From contig NZ_JBQCCF010000003.1 of assembly GCF_051962475.1 (NCBI RefSeq), positions 5,801-69,800 on the forward strand: a stretch of 64,000 nucleotides of DNA, in the 5' to 3' direction. How positions within the stretch are numbered: position 1 is the first letter of the stretch; every line of letters begins with the position of its first letter. The DNA is from Dyella_A sp051962475. Lineage in GTDB: Bacteria > Pseudomonadota > Gammaproteobacteria > Xanthomonadales > Rhodanobacteraceae. The notes beneath the pieces are model-generated. The model was not told the origin of the DNA. It did no database searches and saw nothing but the letters and a program-made list of their open reading frames with translations. Position numbers and translations under genes: made by a program. Of the stretch, positions 50,164 to 62,235 are shown in pieces.

Positions 50164-50898
50164 TCAGGCCCCCTGCGCCACCGCCAGGGCGGCCACCAGC
50201 GCGGCGACAATCGCCGGATCGGTCTCTTGCCGATCCGCCGCCAGGTCCTCCAGCCGCTCGTTGCGCCAGCGCATAGCGCTCCGACATAGGCCGCGCGCCG
50301 AAGCGTGCAGTTCGCCCGCCTGGCTGCGTGCGAGCACGTCCGCCACGTTCTCCGGGCGTACCCCCGCCCCCGCCATGATGCGTACGCGGCCTGCCGCCTG
50401 CTGCACCAGGGCCGCGATGTGTGCGGCCCCGTCCAGCGCGCTGCGATGGCCGCCGGAGGTCAACACCCGCTCGCAACCCAGCGCGATCACGTCTTCCAGC
50501 GCGCGGGCTGGATCACGCGCGGCGTCGAAGGCGCGGTGGAAGGTGACGCCCAGCCCACCTGCCGCGGCGACCAGGGCCCGGCAACCGGCAAGGTCCACGC
50601 CGGCGTCGGCATCGAGCGCCCCGATCACCACCCCGTCGCAGCCGAGCCGTACGCAAGCCTCGATGTCGCGCTGCATCAGCTCGAACTCGGCCTCGTCGTA
50701 CAGAAAGTCACCACTGCGCGGACGTACCAGCACGTAAAGCGGAATCCGCAGACGATCGCGTGCCGTCGCCACCAGCCCATAGGAGGGCGTGACGCCGCCA
50801 TCGGCCAGCTGACCGCACAGCTCCACCCTTCCCGCCCCACCGGCCTGCGCGGCCAGGGCGGAGGTCAGCGAACTGGCCGCCACTTCCAGCAGTGCCAT
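50164..50898 (-). CDS. cutC: copper homeostasis protein CutC family
   Basis: A 244-residue TIM-barrel protein. Family motifs: GGAGRVELCGQLADGGVTPSYG, FLYDEAEFELMQRDI, GVVIGALDADAGVD, VTFHRAFD and LTSGG. CutC was linked to copper tolerance but its biochemical role is disputed. Its ATG overlaps the TGA of the upstream asparaginase gene by one base, so the two are translationally coupled. Confidence 0.93.
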   Translation of the reverse strand: MALLEVAASSLTSALAAQAGGAGRVELCGQLADGGVTPSYGLVATARDRLRIPLYVLVRPRSGDFLYDEAEFELMQRDIEACVRLGCDGVVIGALDADAGVDLAGCRALVAAAGGLGVTFHRAFDAARDPARALEDVIALGCERVLTSGGHRSALDGAAHIAALVQQAAGRVRIMAGAGVRPENVADVLARSQAGELHASARGLCRSAMRWRNERLEDLAADRQETDPAIVAALVAALAVAQGA

Positions 50899-51944
50899 CA
50901 GTTGAAGCTCGTGGTGTATACGCTGGGCGAGGCGAACACGCGATCGGTGCTCTCGGCGTCACAGACGGCGTAGGTGAAGCCGCGCTGGACTGCGAATGCG
51001 CCCGCCGCACCATCCCGGCGCAGGGCGAGGAAACCCACCTGCAACTCCTTGGCGGCGTCGGGCCGCTTCTTCACGATGCGCCGCACTGCCTCTTCGCAGG
51101 CCTCCTGCGGACTGCGGCCTTGTCGCATCAGCTCGACCACCAGAAAGCTGCCGGCGTTGCGGATCACTTCCTCGCCGACACCGGTGGACGTCGCGCCGCC
51201 GACCTCACCGTCCACATACAAGCCGGCGCCGATGAGCGGACTGTCGCCAACCCTGCCGTGCAGCTTCCAGGCCATGCCGCTGGTGGTGCAGGCGCCCGCA
51301 AGGTGACCATGGGCATCCACGGCCAGCATGCCGATGGTGTCGTGGTTGTGCTTGCCACCCGGCAGCCCCAGGCTCTGGTGATAGTCGCGGTTCTCGCTGT
51401 TGGGCACCGGCTTGTACCTGGCCTCCTTGAGCCACGCATGCCAGGCTTCTGCCGCCTCCGGCGTGAGCAGGTCCTCCTCGTGAAAGCCCTGCTCGCGGGC
51501 GAACTGCAGCGCGCCCTCGCCGACCAGCAGCACGTGCGGAGTGGCCTCCATCACGCGCCGGGCGACGCGGACCGGATGCACGATGCGCTCGATGCACGCC
51601 ACGGCGCCGCAACGGCCATCGCCATCCATGATGCTAGCGTCGAGCGTGACGTGACCATCGCGATCGGGATAACCGCCCTTGCCGACGCTGTGGTTGGCCA
51701 CATCGGCCTCCGGCACCTGCACGCCGACTTCCACCGCATCCAGCGCCGTGCCGCCCGCACCCAGACCGCGCCATGCCGCTCGGTTTGCCGGCACGCCGAA
51801 ATCCCAGGTCGACACTACGCGGGCGCCGGCCCTCGCCGGAATCGCCCCCTGTTCGGGCGAGACGGATGCGCGTGCCAGCCCGGGCAGCCCCAGGGCACCG
51901 GCAGCCAGCATCGAGGTCTTGAGAAAATCGCGGCGCGACGTCAT
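50898..51944 (-). CDS. Tat-exported N4-(beta-N-acetylglucosaminyl)-L-asparaginase family hydrolase
   Basis: A 348-residue Ntn-hydrolase precursor. The N-terminus MTSRRDFLKTSMLAAGALGLPGLARA is a twin-arginine signal. The autocleavage/nucleophile Thr is in GGKHNHDTIGMLAVD, and CTTSGMAWKLHGRVGDSPLIGAGLYVD is the conserved glycosylasparaginase block. It cleaves the GlcNAc-Asn linkage or isoaspartyl/asparagine peptides in the periplasm. ATG 51944 has AAGGAG eight bases upstream; the longer reading of this frame runs through obgE and is false. Confidence 0.92.
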   Translation of the reverse strand: MTSRRDFLKTSMLAAGALGLPGLARASVSPEQGAIPARAGARVVSTWDFGVPANRAAWRGLGAGGTALDAVEVGVQVPEADVANHSVGKGGYPDRDGHVTLDASIMDGDGRCGAVACIERIVHPVRVARRVMEATPHVLLVGEGALQFAREQGFHEEDLLTPEAAEAWHAWLKEARYKPVPNSENRDYHQSLGLPGGKHNHDTIGMLAVDAHGHLAGACTTSGMAWKLHGRVGDSPLIGAGLYVDGEVGGATSTGVGEEVIRNAGSFLVVELMRQGRSPQEACEEAVRRIVKKRPDAAKELQVGFLALRRDGAAGAFAVQRGFTYAVCDAESTDRVFASPSVYTTSFN

Positions 51945-52089
51945 GGCGGCTCCTTGGCTGCGGGCAATCGCTGCATGATGCGCGATTGCCAGGCCAGCGG
52001 CGAGCACCGAAACTCTGGCTTCTTCTGCGTATCCGCGTTGCGGAGCGTGGCGTGCCGGCCTGCGACCGGCCTCGCACGACAGCCGGGGC

Positions 52090-53172
52090 TTAAGCCTCGC
52101 CGCGCTGGCGCACGTCGCCGGCGGAGAAGCCGGCATCCTCGGCCGTCGCTTCCGCGCGCGCCAGACGCTGCGACTCGAAGAAGCGCTGCACCTGCTGGCA
52201 CACCGCCATGGTGTTCTCGCGGGCGATCGCCGAGACCATGAACCACGGCTGGGTCCAGCCCAGCCGGGCGACGATGTCCTCGGCCACCTTCTGGCGCTCG
52301 TCCTCGGGCAGCACGTCGGCCTTGTTGAGCACCAGCCAGCGCGGGCGTTCCAGCAGTTCGGGATCGAACTTGGCCAGCTCCTGCTCGATCGCGCGCACCT
52401 GCTCGACCGGATCGGAGCCATCGATCGGCGCCATATCGACCAGGTGCAGCAACAGGCTGGTGCGCGACACGTGACGCAGGAACTGGATGCCCAGGCCTGC
52501 ACCGTCGGCGGCACCCTCGATCAGGCCAGGAATATCGGCGATCACGAAGCTCTGGTCGGTGCCCAGGCTGACCACGCCGAGGTTGGGATGCAGCGTGGTG
52601 AACGGGTAGTCCGCCACGCGGGGCGTCGCCGCCGACACCGCACGAATGAAGGTCGACTTGCCGGCGTTGGGGAAACCGAGCAGCCCCACGTCCGCCAGCA
52701 GCTTGAGCTCCAGCTTGAGCTCGCGCACGTCGCCGGGCGTGCCCGGGGTGGACTTGCGCGGCGCCCGGTTCACCGAGCTCTTGAAATGGATGTTGCCCAG
52801 CCCGCCCTTGCCGCCCTGTGCCACCAGCAGGCGCTGGCCGTGCTGGGTGAGGTCGCCGATGATCTCGTCGGTGTCGACATTGGTGACCACGGTGCCGATC
52901 GGCACGCGTACCGTGGTGTCGTCGCCGCCCTTGCCGTACATCTGGCTGCCCATGCCGTTCTGGCCGCGCTGCGCCTTGAAGCTGCGCTGGTGGCGGAAAT
53001 CGATCAGGGTATTGAGCCCCTCGTCGGCCACCAGCCACACCGAACCGCCGAAGCCGCCATCGCCGCCATCGGGGCCGCCGAACGGGATGAATTTCTCGCG
53101 GCGGAAGCTGATGCAGCCATTGCCGCCATCGCCGGCCTGGACTTTGATGACTGCTTCGTCGACGAATTTCAT
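52090..53172 (-). CDS. obgE: GTPase ObgE/CgtA
   Basis: A 360-residue essential ribosome-assembly and stress GTPase. The Obg fold (1-158) is glycine-rich (GDGGNGCISFRREKF, GGDGGFGGSVW). The G domain has GFPNAGKST, DIPGLIEGA and LNKADVL. The MKFVDEAVIKVQAGDGG start at 53172 is canonical. It lies downstream of rplU-rpmA, as in most bacteria, but separated by a terminator. Confidence 0.97.
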   Translation of the reverse strand: MKFVDEAVIKVQAGDGGNGCISFRREKFIPFGGPDGGDGGFGGSVWLVADEGLNTLIDFRHQRSFKAQRGQNGMGSQMYGKGGDDTTVRVPIGTVVTNVDTDEIIGDLTQHGQRLLVAQGGKGGLGNIHFKSSVNRAPRKSTPGTPGDVRELKLELKLLADVGLLGFPNAGKSTFIRAVSAATPRVADYPFTTLHPNLGVVSLGTDQSFVIADIPGLIEGAADGAGLGIQFLRHVSRTSLLLHLVDMAPIDGSDPVEQVRAIEQELAKFDPELLERPRWLVLNKADVLPEDERQKVAEDIVARLGWTQPWFMVSAIARENTMAVCQQVQRFFESQRLARAEATAEDAGFSAGDVRQRGEA

Positions 53173-53268
53173 GGCGGGGTCCAGGAGCGTAAGAACGGTG
53201 GGAAACGAAAAAAGTCTAGCGAGAACCGTTACCCGCCGCCCAATGCGGGCGCGCTGCAACGGCTCCAA

Positions 53269-53295
53269 AAAGCAAAAGCCCCGCCGAAGCGGGGC
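53269..53295 (-). terminator. terminator after rpmA
   Basis: GCCCCGC/GCGGGGC stem (53278-53295) with a TTCG loop on the minus strand, then TTTTGCTTTTTGG. It separates rplU-rpmA from obgE. Confidence 0.8.
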
Positions 53296-53320
53296 CTTCG
53301 CGGATCGCGACGGACGCGGC

Positions 53321-53578
53321 TTAGGCCGGGATCACGTCGACGAAGCGGCGGTTCTTCTCGCCGCGGACCTTAAACTGCACGGTGCCATCGACCAGCGCGT
53401 ACAGCGTGTGGTCGCGACCCAGGCCGACGCCGGTGCCGGCGTGGAACTGGGTACCGCGCTGACGCACGATGATGTTGCCGGCCTCGATGGCCTGGCCACC
53501 GTAGATCTTGACGCCGAGATACTTCGGGTTCGAATCGCGACCGTTGCGGCTGGAACCTACGCCTTTTTTATGTGCCAT
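53321..53578 (-). CDS. rpmA: 50S ribosomal protein L27
   Basis: An 85-residue large-subunit protein starting MAHKKGVGSSRNGRDSN, with the conserved GGQAIEAGNIIVRQRGT and HAGTGVGLGRDHTL. Its N-terminal tail reaches the peptidyl-transferase centre. It follows rplU by 19 nt in one operon. Confidence 0.98.
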   Translation of the reverse strand: MAHKKGVGSSRNGRDSNPKYLGVKIYGGQAIEAGNIIVRQRGTQFHAGTGVGLGRDHTLYALVDGTVQFKVRGEKNRRFVDVIPA

Positions 53579-53597
53579 GACTCAATGCTCCAGTTGC

Positions 53598-53912
53598 TCA
53601 GGCGTTGATGCCCGTGATTTCCACTTCGGTGAAGTGCTGACGATGTCCCTGCTGCTTTTTGTGGTGCTTGCGGCGGCGGAACTTGATGATGCGGATCTTG
53701 TCGGCGCGGCCGTGCTTGCGCACGGTGGCGCTGACGGTGGCACCGGCCACGGTCGGCGCGCCGACGGTGATCGACTCGCCCGCGCCCACCAGCAGAACTT
53801 CGTCGAAGCTCACGGTGGCGCCTTCTTCGGCGTTCAGCAGCTCCACGCGCAGGACGTCGCCCTGCTGCACGCGGTACTGCTTGCCACCGGTCTTGATGAC
53901 TGCATAACTCAT
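53598..53912 (-). CDS. rplU: 50S ribosomal protein L21
   Basis: A 104-residue large-subunit protein starting MSYAVIKTGGKQYRVQQGD and ending in the L21 signature KFRRRKHHKKQQGHRQHFTEV. First gene of the rplU-rpmA operon, with a strong promoter upstream. Confidence 0.98.
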   Translation of the reverse strand: MSYAVIKTGGKQYRVQQGDVLRVELLNAEEGATVSFDEVLLVGAGESITVGAPTVAGATVSATVRKHGRADKIRIIKFRRRKHHKKQQGHRQHFTEVEITGINA

Positions 53913-53980
53913 GGGAATGTCCCTTCTGTCGTTATTCTCTTGGGTTCCGCGGGCGGTGCACTGCCCCTGGCGGACTCAGG

Positions 53981-54010
53981 ATTATAGCGACCGCTGCGGG
54001 CGCTGGTCAA
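53981..54010 (-). promoter_or_regulatory. sigma-70 promoter of rplU-rpmA
   Basis: Minus strand: TTGACC (54010-54005), 18-nt spacer, perfect TATAAT (53986-53981), about 60 nt leader to the rplU start. Confidence 0.8.
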
Positions 54011-54045
54011 TCCTTGACCACCCCTGAAATCGGCAGCCCCGGGGC

Positions 54046-54579
54046 CTACTTGGAAGGCTTGCCGGCTGGCTTGCCCAGCGCCGGCTGGGCCGGTGCAGTG
54101 GCGGGGCAGCGCCCCTCGCCGGTGATGGTGCCGTCCTTCTGCAGCTGCTCCATCATCGCCTGGGCGCGCTCGCGCCCCCACTGCTGCCCCACCTGCATGC
54201 CCTCGGCCATGGTGGACGGCATCTCGGCAACCACCTTGCGACCGAGCGGCGAGCGATAGAACTTCAGCAGCCCGTCGATCTCCGCGGCGCTGAAGTGCTG
54301 CTGGTAGATCGGGATCATCTTCTCGGTCAGCTCGGCCATGCCCTTCTCGTCGAGAAAATTGTTCCAGTAGCTGGCCGGCACGCAGGGCAGCTGCTGGCCC
54401 ATCATCCCGGCCATCTGCACGTTCATCTGCTGGAACATCCGGTTCACCCCGAACACGCCCATCAGCTCGCGCACCTGCTGCGCGCTCGCCTGTGCGGCCC
54501 AGGCGGGTGCGCTGGCCAGGGCCAGGACGGCGATGCAGGCGGTCGTGCGCCAGGCGCGCTGGATCGATGTCGGCTTCAT
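54046..54579 (-). CDS. DUF2059 domain-containing exported protein
   Basis: A 177-residue periplasmic protein with signal peptide (to about residue 28, APAWA). DUF2059 core: MAELTEKMIPIYQQHFSAAEIDGLLKFYRSPLGRKVVAEMP. The C-terminus is Lys/Pro/Ala-rich. The family function is unknown. ATG 54579 is chosen because it starts the signal peptide; ATG 54618 would add a non-signal stretch. Divergent from uvrA. Confidence 0.88.
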   Translation of the reverse strand: MKPTSIQRAWRTTACIAVLALASAPAWAAQASAQQVRELMGVFGVNRMFQQMNVQMAGMMGQQLPCVPASYWNNFLDEKGMAELTEKMIPIYQQHFSAAEIDGLLKFYRSPLGRKVVAEMPSTMAEGMQVGQQWGRERAQAMMEQLQKDGTITGEGRCPATAPAQPALGKPAGKPSK

Positions 54580-54746
54580 GCGGGTTCTCTCCGAAAAGTG
54601 AGGCGGCGAAGCGGGCATTTAGCCACAGCTGGCGCCATCGACAAACCGCTGGCGACCTTGCCACGCAGTCATTCTCTGCCCACTGGCGGCCACGGTCCGA
54701 TCACAGGGGATTGGTATAGTGATCGTTTCCCCCATATCACGGCGCG

Positions 54747-57724
<2,978 letters not shown>

Positions 57725-57728
<4 letters not shown>

Positions 57729-58240
57729 GCTCGCAGGACACCCCGAAACCGGCGCGCAAGACGCGCGCCTCCAAGACCGCCGACGCCGCTCTGGCGACCG
57801 AACTCGACAACTCGCCGCCGGTCGAGCAGGCAGAGCCCAGGCCGCTGTTCGTGGCCCATCTGGAGGTGCGCTGGCGTGATCTGGATGCCTTCAACCACGT
57901 CAACAACTCCACCTATCTCACTTACCTCGAAGAAGCTCGGCTGCAGTGGCTGCGCCACGTGCCCGGCCCGTGGTTCGACGAGTCGTCGATGCCGGTGCTG
58001 GCGGCCAGCAACCTCAACTACCGCCAACCCATCGCCTGGCCGGGCCACCTGGCCGTGGAGCTGTTCTGCGAGCGCCTGGGCAACAGCTCGATCACTCTGG
58101 CCCATCGCGTCGTCGATGCCGAGCATACCGACCAGCTCTACTGCGACGGACAGGTAGTACTGGTGTGGATGAATCCTACGACCGGCAAGCCGGTGCCGTT
58201 GCCGCAGGCGATCCGCGACTCGGCCGCCGACGGCGCTTGA
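57725..58240 (+). CDS. acyl-CoA thioesterase, 4HBT hotdog family
   Basis: A 171-residue protein beginning with GTG in a 4-nt overlap with the uvrA stop. The first 40 residues are a charged, Ala/Lys/Pro-rich tail; the hotdog domain follows with VRWRDLDAFNHVNNSTYLTYLEEAR, the 4-hydroxybenzoyl-CoA thioesterase-type active-site block containing the catalytic Asp. It probably hydrolyses acyl-CoA in the cytosol. The start could also lie later. Confidence 0.85.
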
Positions 58241-58344
58241 ACGCACGGCGAGGCGTGACGGGGTTGCGCCGCCGGTTCGATCGATGCCTGCGCTTCATGC
58301 GGTGCCGGTAAGATCGCCGGACCCACACGACAAGGAGCTCGCCC

Positions 58345-59766
58345 GTGCGCAAGACGCCCCTCGCCCTCTTCCTGCTCACGCTCGCCACCGGTGCCGCCGC
58401 GGCCGACCACAGCGACATCACGATCTACCGCAGTGACGATGCCTCGCTGTTCGCCAACGACGGCAGCCATGCGCAGGCGGGCTACGCGATGGTGCGCGAG
58501 CCGCGCTCGCTGAACCTCGCCGCCGGCGTGCACGACGCGCACCTCACCGGCCTGCCGCTCTACCTCGACCCCGAAGCGCTCGCACTGCAGTTCGACGACG
58601 CAAAGACCACCGTGGTATCGCAGCGACTGCAGCTCGCCCAGGGTGGCGTGGCGCGGGTGAGCGATCTGGTCGGACGCAAGGTCGACGTGCTCGGCCACCA
58701 GGGCGACGTGATCCTCAGCGGCATCCTGCGCTCGGCCGGCGACGTATTGCAGATTCAACAGGGTGAGAGCACGGTGCTCGTGCACGACTACGTGGCAGTG
58801 CGCGCAACCGGCGATGTCGATGGCGGCACCCGGCTCGACCTGCGGGTGGATGCGCCGCGCGCCGGGGTGGCCGCGGCGCAGCTCAGCTACGTGACCGGTG
58901 GACTGGGCTGGCGCGCGTCGTATATCGGAACGCTCGCCGATGGCAGCGGCTGCCGCATCGCGTTGCAGTCGCGCGCCAGTGTCGCCAACCGCAGCGGCAG
59001 CGACTGGCACGACGCCCAGCTCACGCTGATCGCCGGCGAGCCGCGTCTGGACAAGCCCGCCGCGGCCCCGATGATGGCGATGGCCTTCCGCGGCAAGGCC
59101 GCCGACCTGCCGCAGCAGTCGACCGTCGGCGATTACCGCAGCTATCGCCTGCCCGAGCCGGTCGACCTGCCGGACGGCACCGTCAGCCTGCTGCCGCTGT
59201 ACGCGCCCAAGAGCATCGCCTGCGAGCGCACGGCGCTGTACGAAACCGGCGGCGGCTACCAGCCTCCGCAGCCCATGACGCAACCGTCGATCATGGTCGA
59301 TGGACCCACCAACGTGGTCGGCACGCTCACCTTCCGCGCTTTCGACAGCCTGCCGGCCGGCTACCTGCGCGTATTGGCGCGCGATGACCGCGGCGCAGCA
59401 CAGGTGATCGGCGAGAGTCGCATCGAAGACACCCCGAAGGACGCCGAGGTCAAGCTCACGCTCGGCAACGTGTTCGACCTGCGCGCCAAGCGCGAGCGCA
59501 CCGCGTTCCATGTCGATCGCGAGGGCCGCACCATGGACGAGGCGTTCCGCCTCACCTTCAGCAACGCCGGCGACAGCGCCCGCACGATCACCGTGCGCGA
59601 ACACCCTTCGCGCTGGCGCAGCTGGACGCTGGCCTCCTCCAGTCTCAAACCCACCGTCAGCACTGCCGACACGCTGGGTTTTGCGGTGAAGGTGCCGGCA
59701 CACGGCAGCGCGACGCTCGACTACGCCGTGCGCTACACCTGGACCGCCGACGACCAGCCGCAATAA
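58345..59766 (+). CDS. DUF4139 domain-containing exported protein
   Basis: A 473-residue protein with signal peptide (MRKTPLALFLLTLATGAAAA). The body contains the DUF4139 region, with LSYVTGGLGWRASYIGTL and a beta-rich C-terminal half ending in DYAVRYTW. The family function is unknown; members are secreted or surface-associated. The GTG at 58345 is well supported by AAGGAG eight bases upstream. The crotonase-family gene follows after 22 nt in the same direction. Confidence 0.88.
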   Translation: MRKTPLALFLLTLATGAAAADHSDITIYRSDDASLFANDGSHAQAGYAMVREPRSLNLAAGVHDAHLTGLPLYLDPEALALQFDDAKTTVVSQRLQLAQGGVARVSDLVGRKVDVLGHQGDVILSGILRSAGDVLQIQQGESTVLVHDYVAVRATGDVDGGTRLDLRVDAPRAGVAAAQLSYVTGGLGWRASYIGTLADGSGCRIALQSRASVANRSGSDWHDAQLTLIAGEPRLDKPAAAPMMAMAFRGKAADLPQQSTVGDYRSYRLPEPVDLPDGTVSLLPLYAPKSIACERTALYETGGGYQPPQPMTQPSIMVDGPTNVVGTLTFRAFDSLPAGYLRVLARDDRGAAQVIGESRIEDTPKDAEVKLTLGNVFDLRAKRERTAFHVDREGRTMDEAFRLTFSNAGDSARTITVREHPSRWRSWTLASSSLKPTVSTADTLGFAVKVPAHGSATLDYAVRYTWTADDQPQ

Positions 59767-59788
59767 GCCCGCCTACCAGAGAACGACC

Positions 59789-60541
59789 ATGCTCAATCGC
59801 ATCCACCACGACGCCATCGTCGAACTCCAGCTGGCCCGCCACCCGGTCAACGCACTCAATCTCTCCTTGCTGCAGCAACTTCGCGCGGCGGTCGAGGAGG
59901 CCCCCGCGGCCGGCGCCCGCGGCATCGTGCTGTCGGGTGCGCCCGGCATGTTCTCCGCTGGCGTCGACGTGCCAGCGCTGATGGGGCGCGAGCGCAGCGA
60001 GGTGCGCGCGTTCTGGCGCGAGTTCTTCGCCGTCTGCGCCGCACTGGCGCGCTCACCGATACCGGTGGTAGCCGCGATCACCGGGCACAGCCCGGCGGGC
60101 GGCGCAGTGCTGTCGCTGTTCTGCGACTACCGCGTCATGGCCGAAGGCCCATTCAAGATCGGCCTCAACGAAGTGCAGGTGGGCTTGAGCGTGCCCGACT
60201 GCATCCAGCTCGCACTGCGCCGCGTGGTGGGTGCCTACCGCGCGGAGCGGCTGCTCGTCGCCGGCGCGATGATCGAATCCTCGCAGGCCCTGGCCTGCGG
60301 CATGGTGGACGAGCTCACTGGCGTCGAGCAGGTATCTACCCGAGCGCTGCACTGGCTGCGCGAACTGCTGGCGTTGCCATCGCACGCGATGCTCGCCACC
60401 CGCGCGCTGGCCCGTGCCGACCTTACTGAGGCGTACGCCGACGTGGATGCGCTGCCGCTGGATGCCTTCGTCGATGGCTTCTTCCATCCGCAGACGCAGA
60501 CGGTGCTGCAGAGCCTGGTCGACCGGCTGCGCAAGAAGTGA
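59789..60541 (+). CDS. enoyl-CoA hydratase/isomerase family protein, probable isomerase
   Basis: A 250-residue crotonase-fold protein. Oxyanion-hole segments are GMFSAGVDV and GHSPAGGAVLSLFCDYRVM. Only the second catalytic glutamate is retained (IGLNEVQVGL); the first position is hydrophobic. That pattern resembles delta3-delta2-enoyl-CoA isomerases more than hydratases. Likely role: shifting double bonds in unsaturated fatty acid beta-oxidation. Convergent with the sulfurtransferase gene, 18 nt apart. Confidence 0.85.
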   Translation: MLNRIHHDAIVELQLARHPVNALNLSLLQQLRAAVEEAPAAGARGIVLSGAPGMFSAGVDVPALMGRERSEVRAFWREFFAVCAALARSPIPVVAAITGHSPAGGAVLSLFCDYRVMAEGPFKIGLNEVQVGLSVPDCIQLALRRVVGAYRAERLLVAGAMIESSQALACGMVDELTGVEQVSTRALHWLRELLALPSHAMLATRALARADLTEAYADVDALPLDAFVDGFFHPQTQTVLQSLVDRLRKK

Positions 60542-60559
60542 ATCGAGCCGGCCGGGCGC

Positions 60560-61408
60560 TCAGTCCGCCCCGGTAGCCACCGGCCGCGACGGATCGCTGA
60601 CCCAGCCGCTCCACGACGGCGCGTACAGCCGCGATCCATTCAAGCCCGCCACTTCCATCGCCAGCAGGTTATGGCACGCGGTGACGCCGGAGCCACAGGA
60701 GTGCACTACCTGCGGCGGCGCGTACGTCTGCAACACCGCCAGGAACTCCTCCCGCAGATCGTCGGGCGACTTGAAGCGCCCATCGGCGGCGAGGTTATCC
60801 GCGAACGGGCGGTTGCGCGCACCGGGAACGTGCCCGCCGACACGATCCAGCGGTTCGGTGTCGCCGCGATAGCGCGCCGCGGCGCGCGCATCGATCAGCA
60901 GTTGCTGCGGACTCGCCGTGACAGCGGCATGCTCGACGATGAACTGCGCGGGGTCGTAGTGGATCGTTACCGTGGTGGGCACGCGTTCGGGCACCGACGT
61001 TTCCAACGGCAGGCCGGCGGCGACCCACGCGCCGATACCGCCATCGAGCACCGCCACCGCACGCTCGCCGACCAACCGCATCAGCCACCACAGGCGCGCA
61101 GCGGCCAGGGCACCACCGGCGGCGTCATACGCCACCACCTGCAAGCCGGGACGCCAGCCCCAGCGACCCAGCACGGCCGCGAAATCCGTCTCCAGCGGCA
61201 GCGGATGCCGGCCCAGCCCCAGATGCTGGCGCGAGAGATCGGACAGGTCGCGGTCGAGCTGCGCGTAGACCGCCCCGGGGATATGCCCGCTGCGCCAGTC
61301 GCGTTCACCCTTGTCGGGATCGGCAAGGTCGACGCGGCAATCGACGATCAACACGTCCGCCGGCGACAACGCAGCGAGCTCGGCGGCGGAAATCAGCGTG
61401 GTCTTCAT
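60560..61408 (-). CDS. sseA: 3-mercaptopyruvate/thiosulfate sulfurtransferase
   Basis: A 282-residue two-domain rhodanese. The C-terminal active-site loop is SCGSGVTACHN with catalytic Cys238; CG[ST]GVT favours mercaptopyruvate as donor. The N-terminal domain is the inactive rhodanese copy and contains HIPGAVYAQLDRDLSD. Its start overlaps the stop of the NUDIX gene by 4 nt, so the two are coupled. Confidence 0.92.
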   Translation of the reverse strand: MKTTLISAAELAALSPADVLIVDCRVDLADPDKGERDWRSGHIPGAVYAQLDRDLSDLSRQHLGLGRHPLPLETDFAAVLGRWGWRPGLQVVAYDAAGGALAAARLWWLMRLVGERAVAVLDGGIGAWVAAGLPLETSVPERVPTTVTIHYDPAQFIVEHAAVTASPQQLLIDARAAARYRGDTEPLDRVGGHVPGARNRPFADNLAADGRFKSPDDLREEFLAVLQTYAPPQVVHSCGSGVTACHNLLAMEVAGLNGSRLYAPSWSGWVSDPSRPVATGAD

Positions 61409-62007
61409 GCGCGTCCCATCCTCTGCAGCAGGTTGAGCATCATCGCCGCGGTGGCGCCCCAGATGCGATGCCCGCCATGCACGAACTCCACCATCGGTCG
61501 CTGGTGGCCACGGAACTCCATGGTGTAGCGGCGCAGGTTGCCCGGCTCCAGGAAAAACGCCAGCGGCACCTCGAACACCTCGGCCACTTCGTCCGGCGCC
61601 GGCACCACCGTGGCGTGCTCGGCGACCCGCGCCACCACCGGCGTGACGCAGTAGCCGCTGATCGTCTCGAACATGTCGAGGAAGCCCAGCGGCGACACCA
61701 AGCGCGGATCCAGCCCGATTTCTTCCTCGCTTTCGCGCAAGGCAGTGGCGATCGCGTTACGGTCGTCGGGGTCGCTGCCGCCGCCGGGGAACGCCACCTG
61801 CCCCGCATGCGACGGCAGGTGCGCCGTGCGCACGGTGAGCAGTACGCGGGGGTCGACGCCTTCGCGCACGCCCACCAGCACCGCCGCCGGACGCCGCTCG
61901 GCGGTACCCAGCAGCTCGCTCATCGGCGCGTGGTTCCAGCCCGGTGGCTGCGGCGGCGTGGCCAATGGCAGCAGGGCGGGCTCCAGTGCGTGCCAGATGC
62001 GCTCCAT
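61405..62007 (-). CDS. CoA pyrophosphatase, NUDIX family (NudL-like)
   Basis: A 200-residue NUDIX hydrolase. The NUDIX helix reads ALRESEEEIGL, preceded by FPGGGSDPDDRN, as in CoA diphosphatases, which cleave CoA into phosphopantetheine and adenosine 3',5'-bisphosphate. ATG 62007 has AAGGGG upstream and overlaps the stop of the DUF1289 gene by one base. It lies in the DUF1289/NUDIX/sulfurtransferase operon. Confidence 0.9.
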   Translation of the reverse strand: MERIWHALEPALLPLATPPQPPGWNHAPMSELLGTAERRPAAVLVGVREGVDPRVLLTVRTAHLPSHAGQVAFPGGGSDPDDRNAIATALRESEEEIGLDPRLVSPLGFLDMFETISGYCVTPVVARVAEHATVVPAPDEVAEVFEVPLAFFLEPGNLRRYTMEFRGHQRPMVEFVHGGHRIWGATAAMMLNLLQRMGRA

Positions 62008-62201
62008 CACGACCCCTTGCGGGTCGGCAGCACCACGCGCATCAGGTAGAGCCGCTCGGTATCGGGCATGGTGCCCCAGCGCGCAATCTCGCCCATCGAC
62101 CGCTGGCAGCCCAGGCAATAGCCGCGCCCGTCGAGCCGGCACAGGCCGATGCAGGGCGTCAGTGGTGCGTCGGAAAAGGAAGCGCGGGGATCGGTCGACA
62201 T
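62007..62201 (-). CDS. DUF1289 small cysteine-rich protein
   Basis: A 64-residue protein with TPCIGLCRLDGRGYCLGCQRSM, four cysteines in the DUF1289 pattern, likely a metal- or FeS-binding knuckle. Function unknown. MSTDPRASFSD at 62201 is chosen as start; longer in-frame readings overlap the FKBP gene region. First gene of the operon with NUDIX and sseA. Confidence 0.85.
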   Translation of the reverse strand: MSTDPRASFSDAPLTPCIGLCRLDGRGYCLGCQRSMGEIARWGTMPDTERLYLMRVVLPTRKGS

Positions 62202-62235
62202 GACCGGTAATGATAGCGCCTGCGCCGGGCGCCGA

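Noticed and set aside
50898..52514. 538-codon minus frame extending the asparaginase into obgE
   Set aside because: A Tat signal peptide and AAGGAG at 51944 fix the real start; the upstream part is out of frame with obgE.
54580..54746. LexA/SOS box before uvrA
   Set aside because: No CTGT-N8-ACAG-like palindrome in the upstream region.
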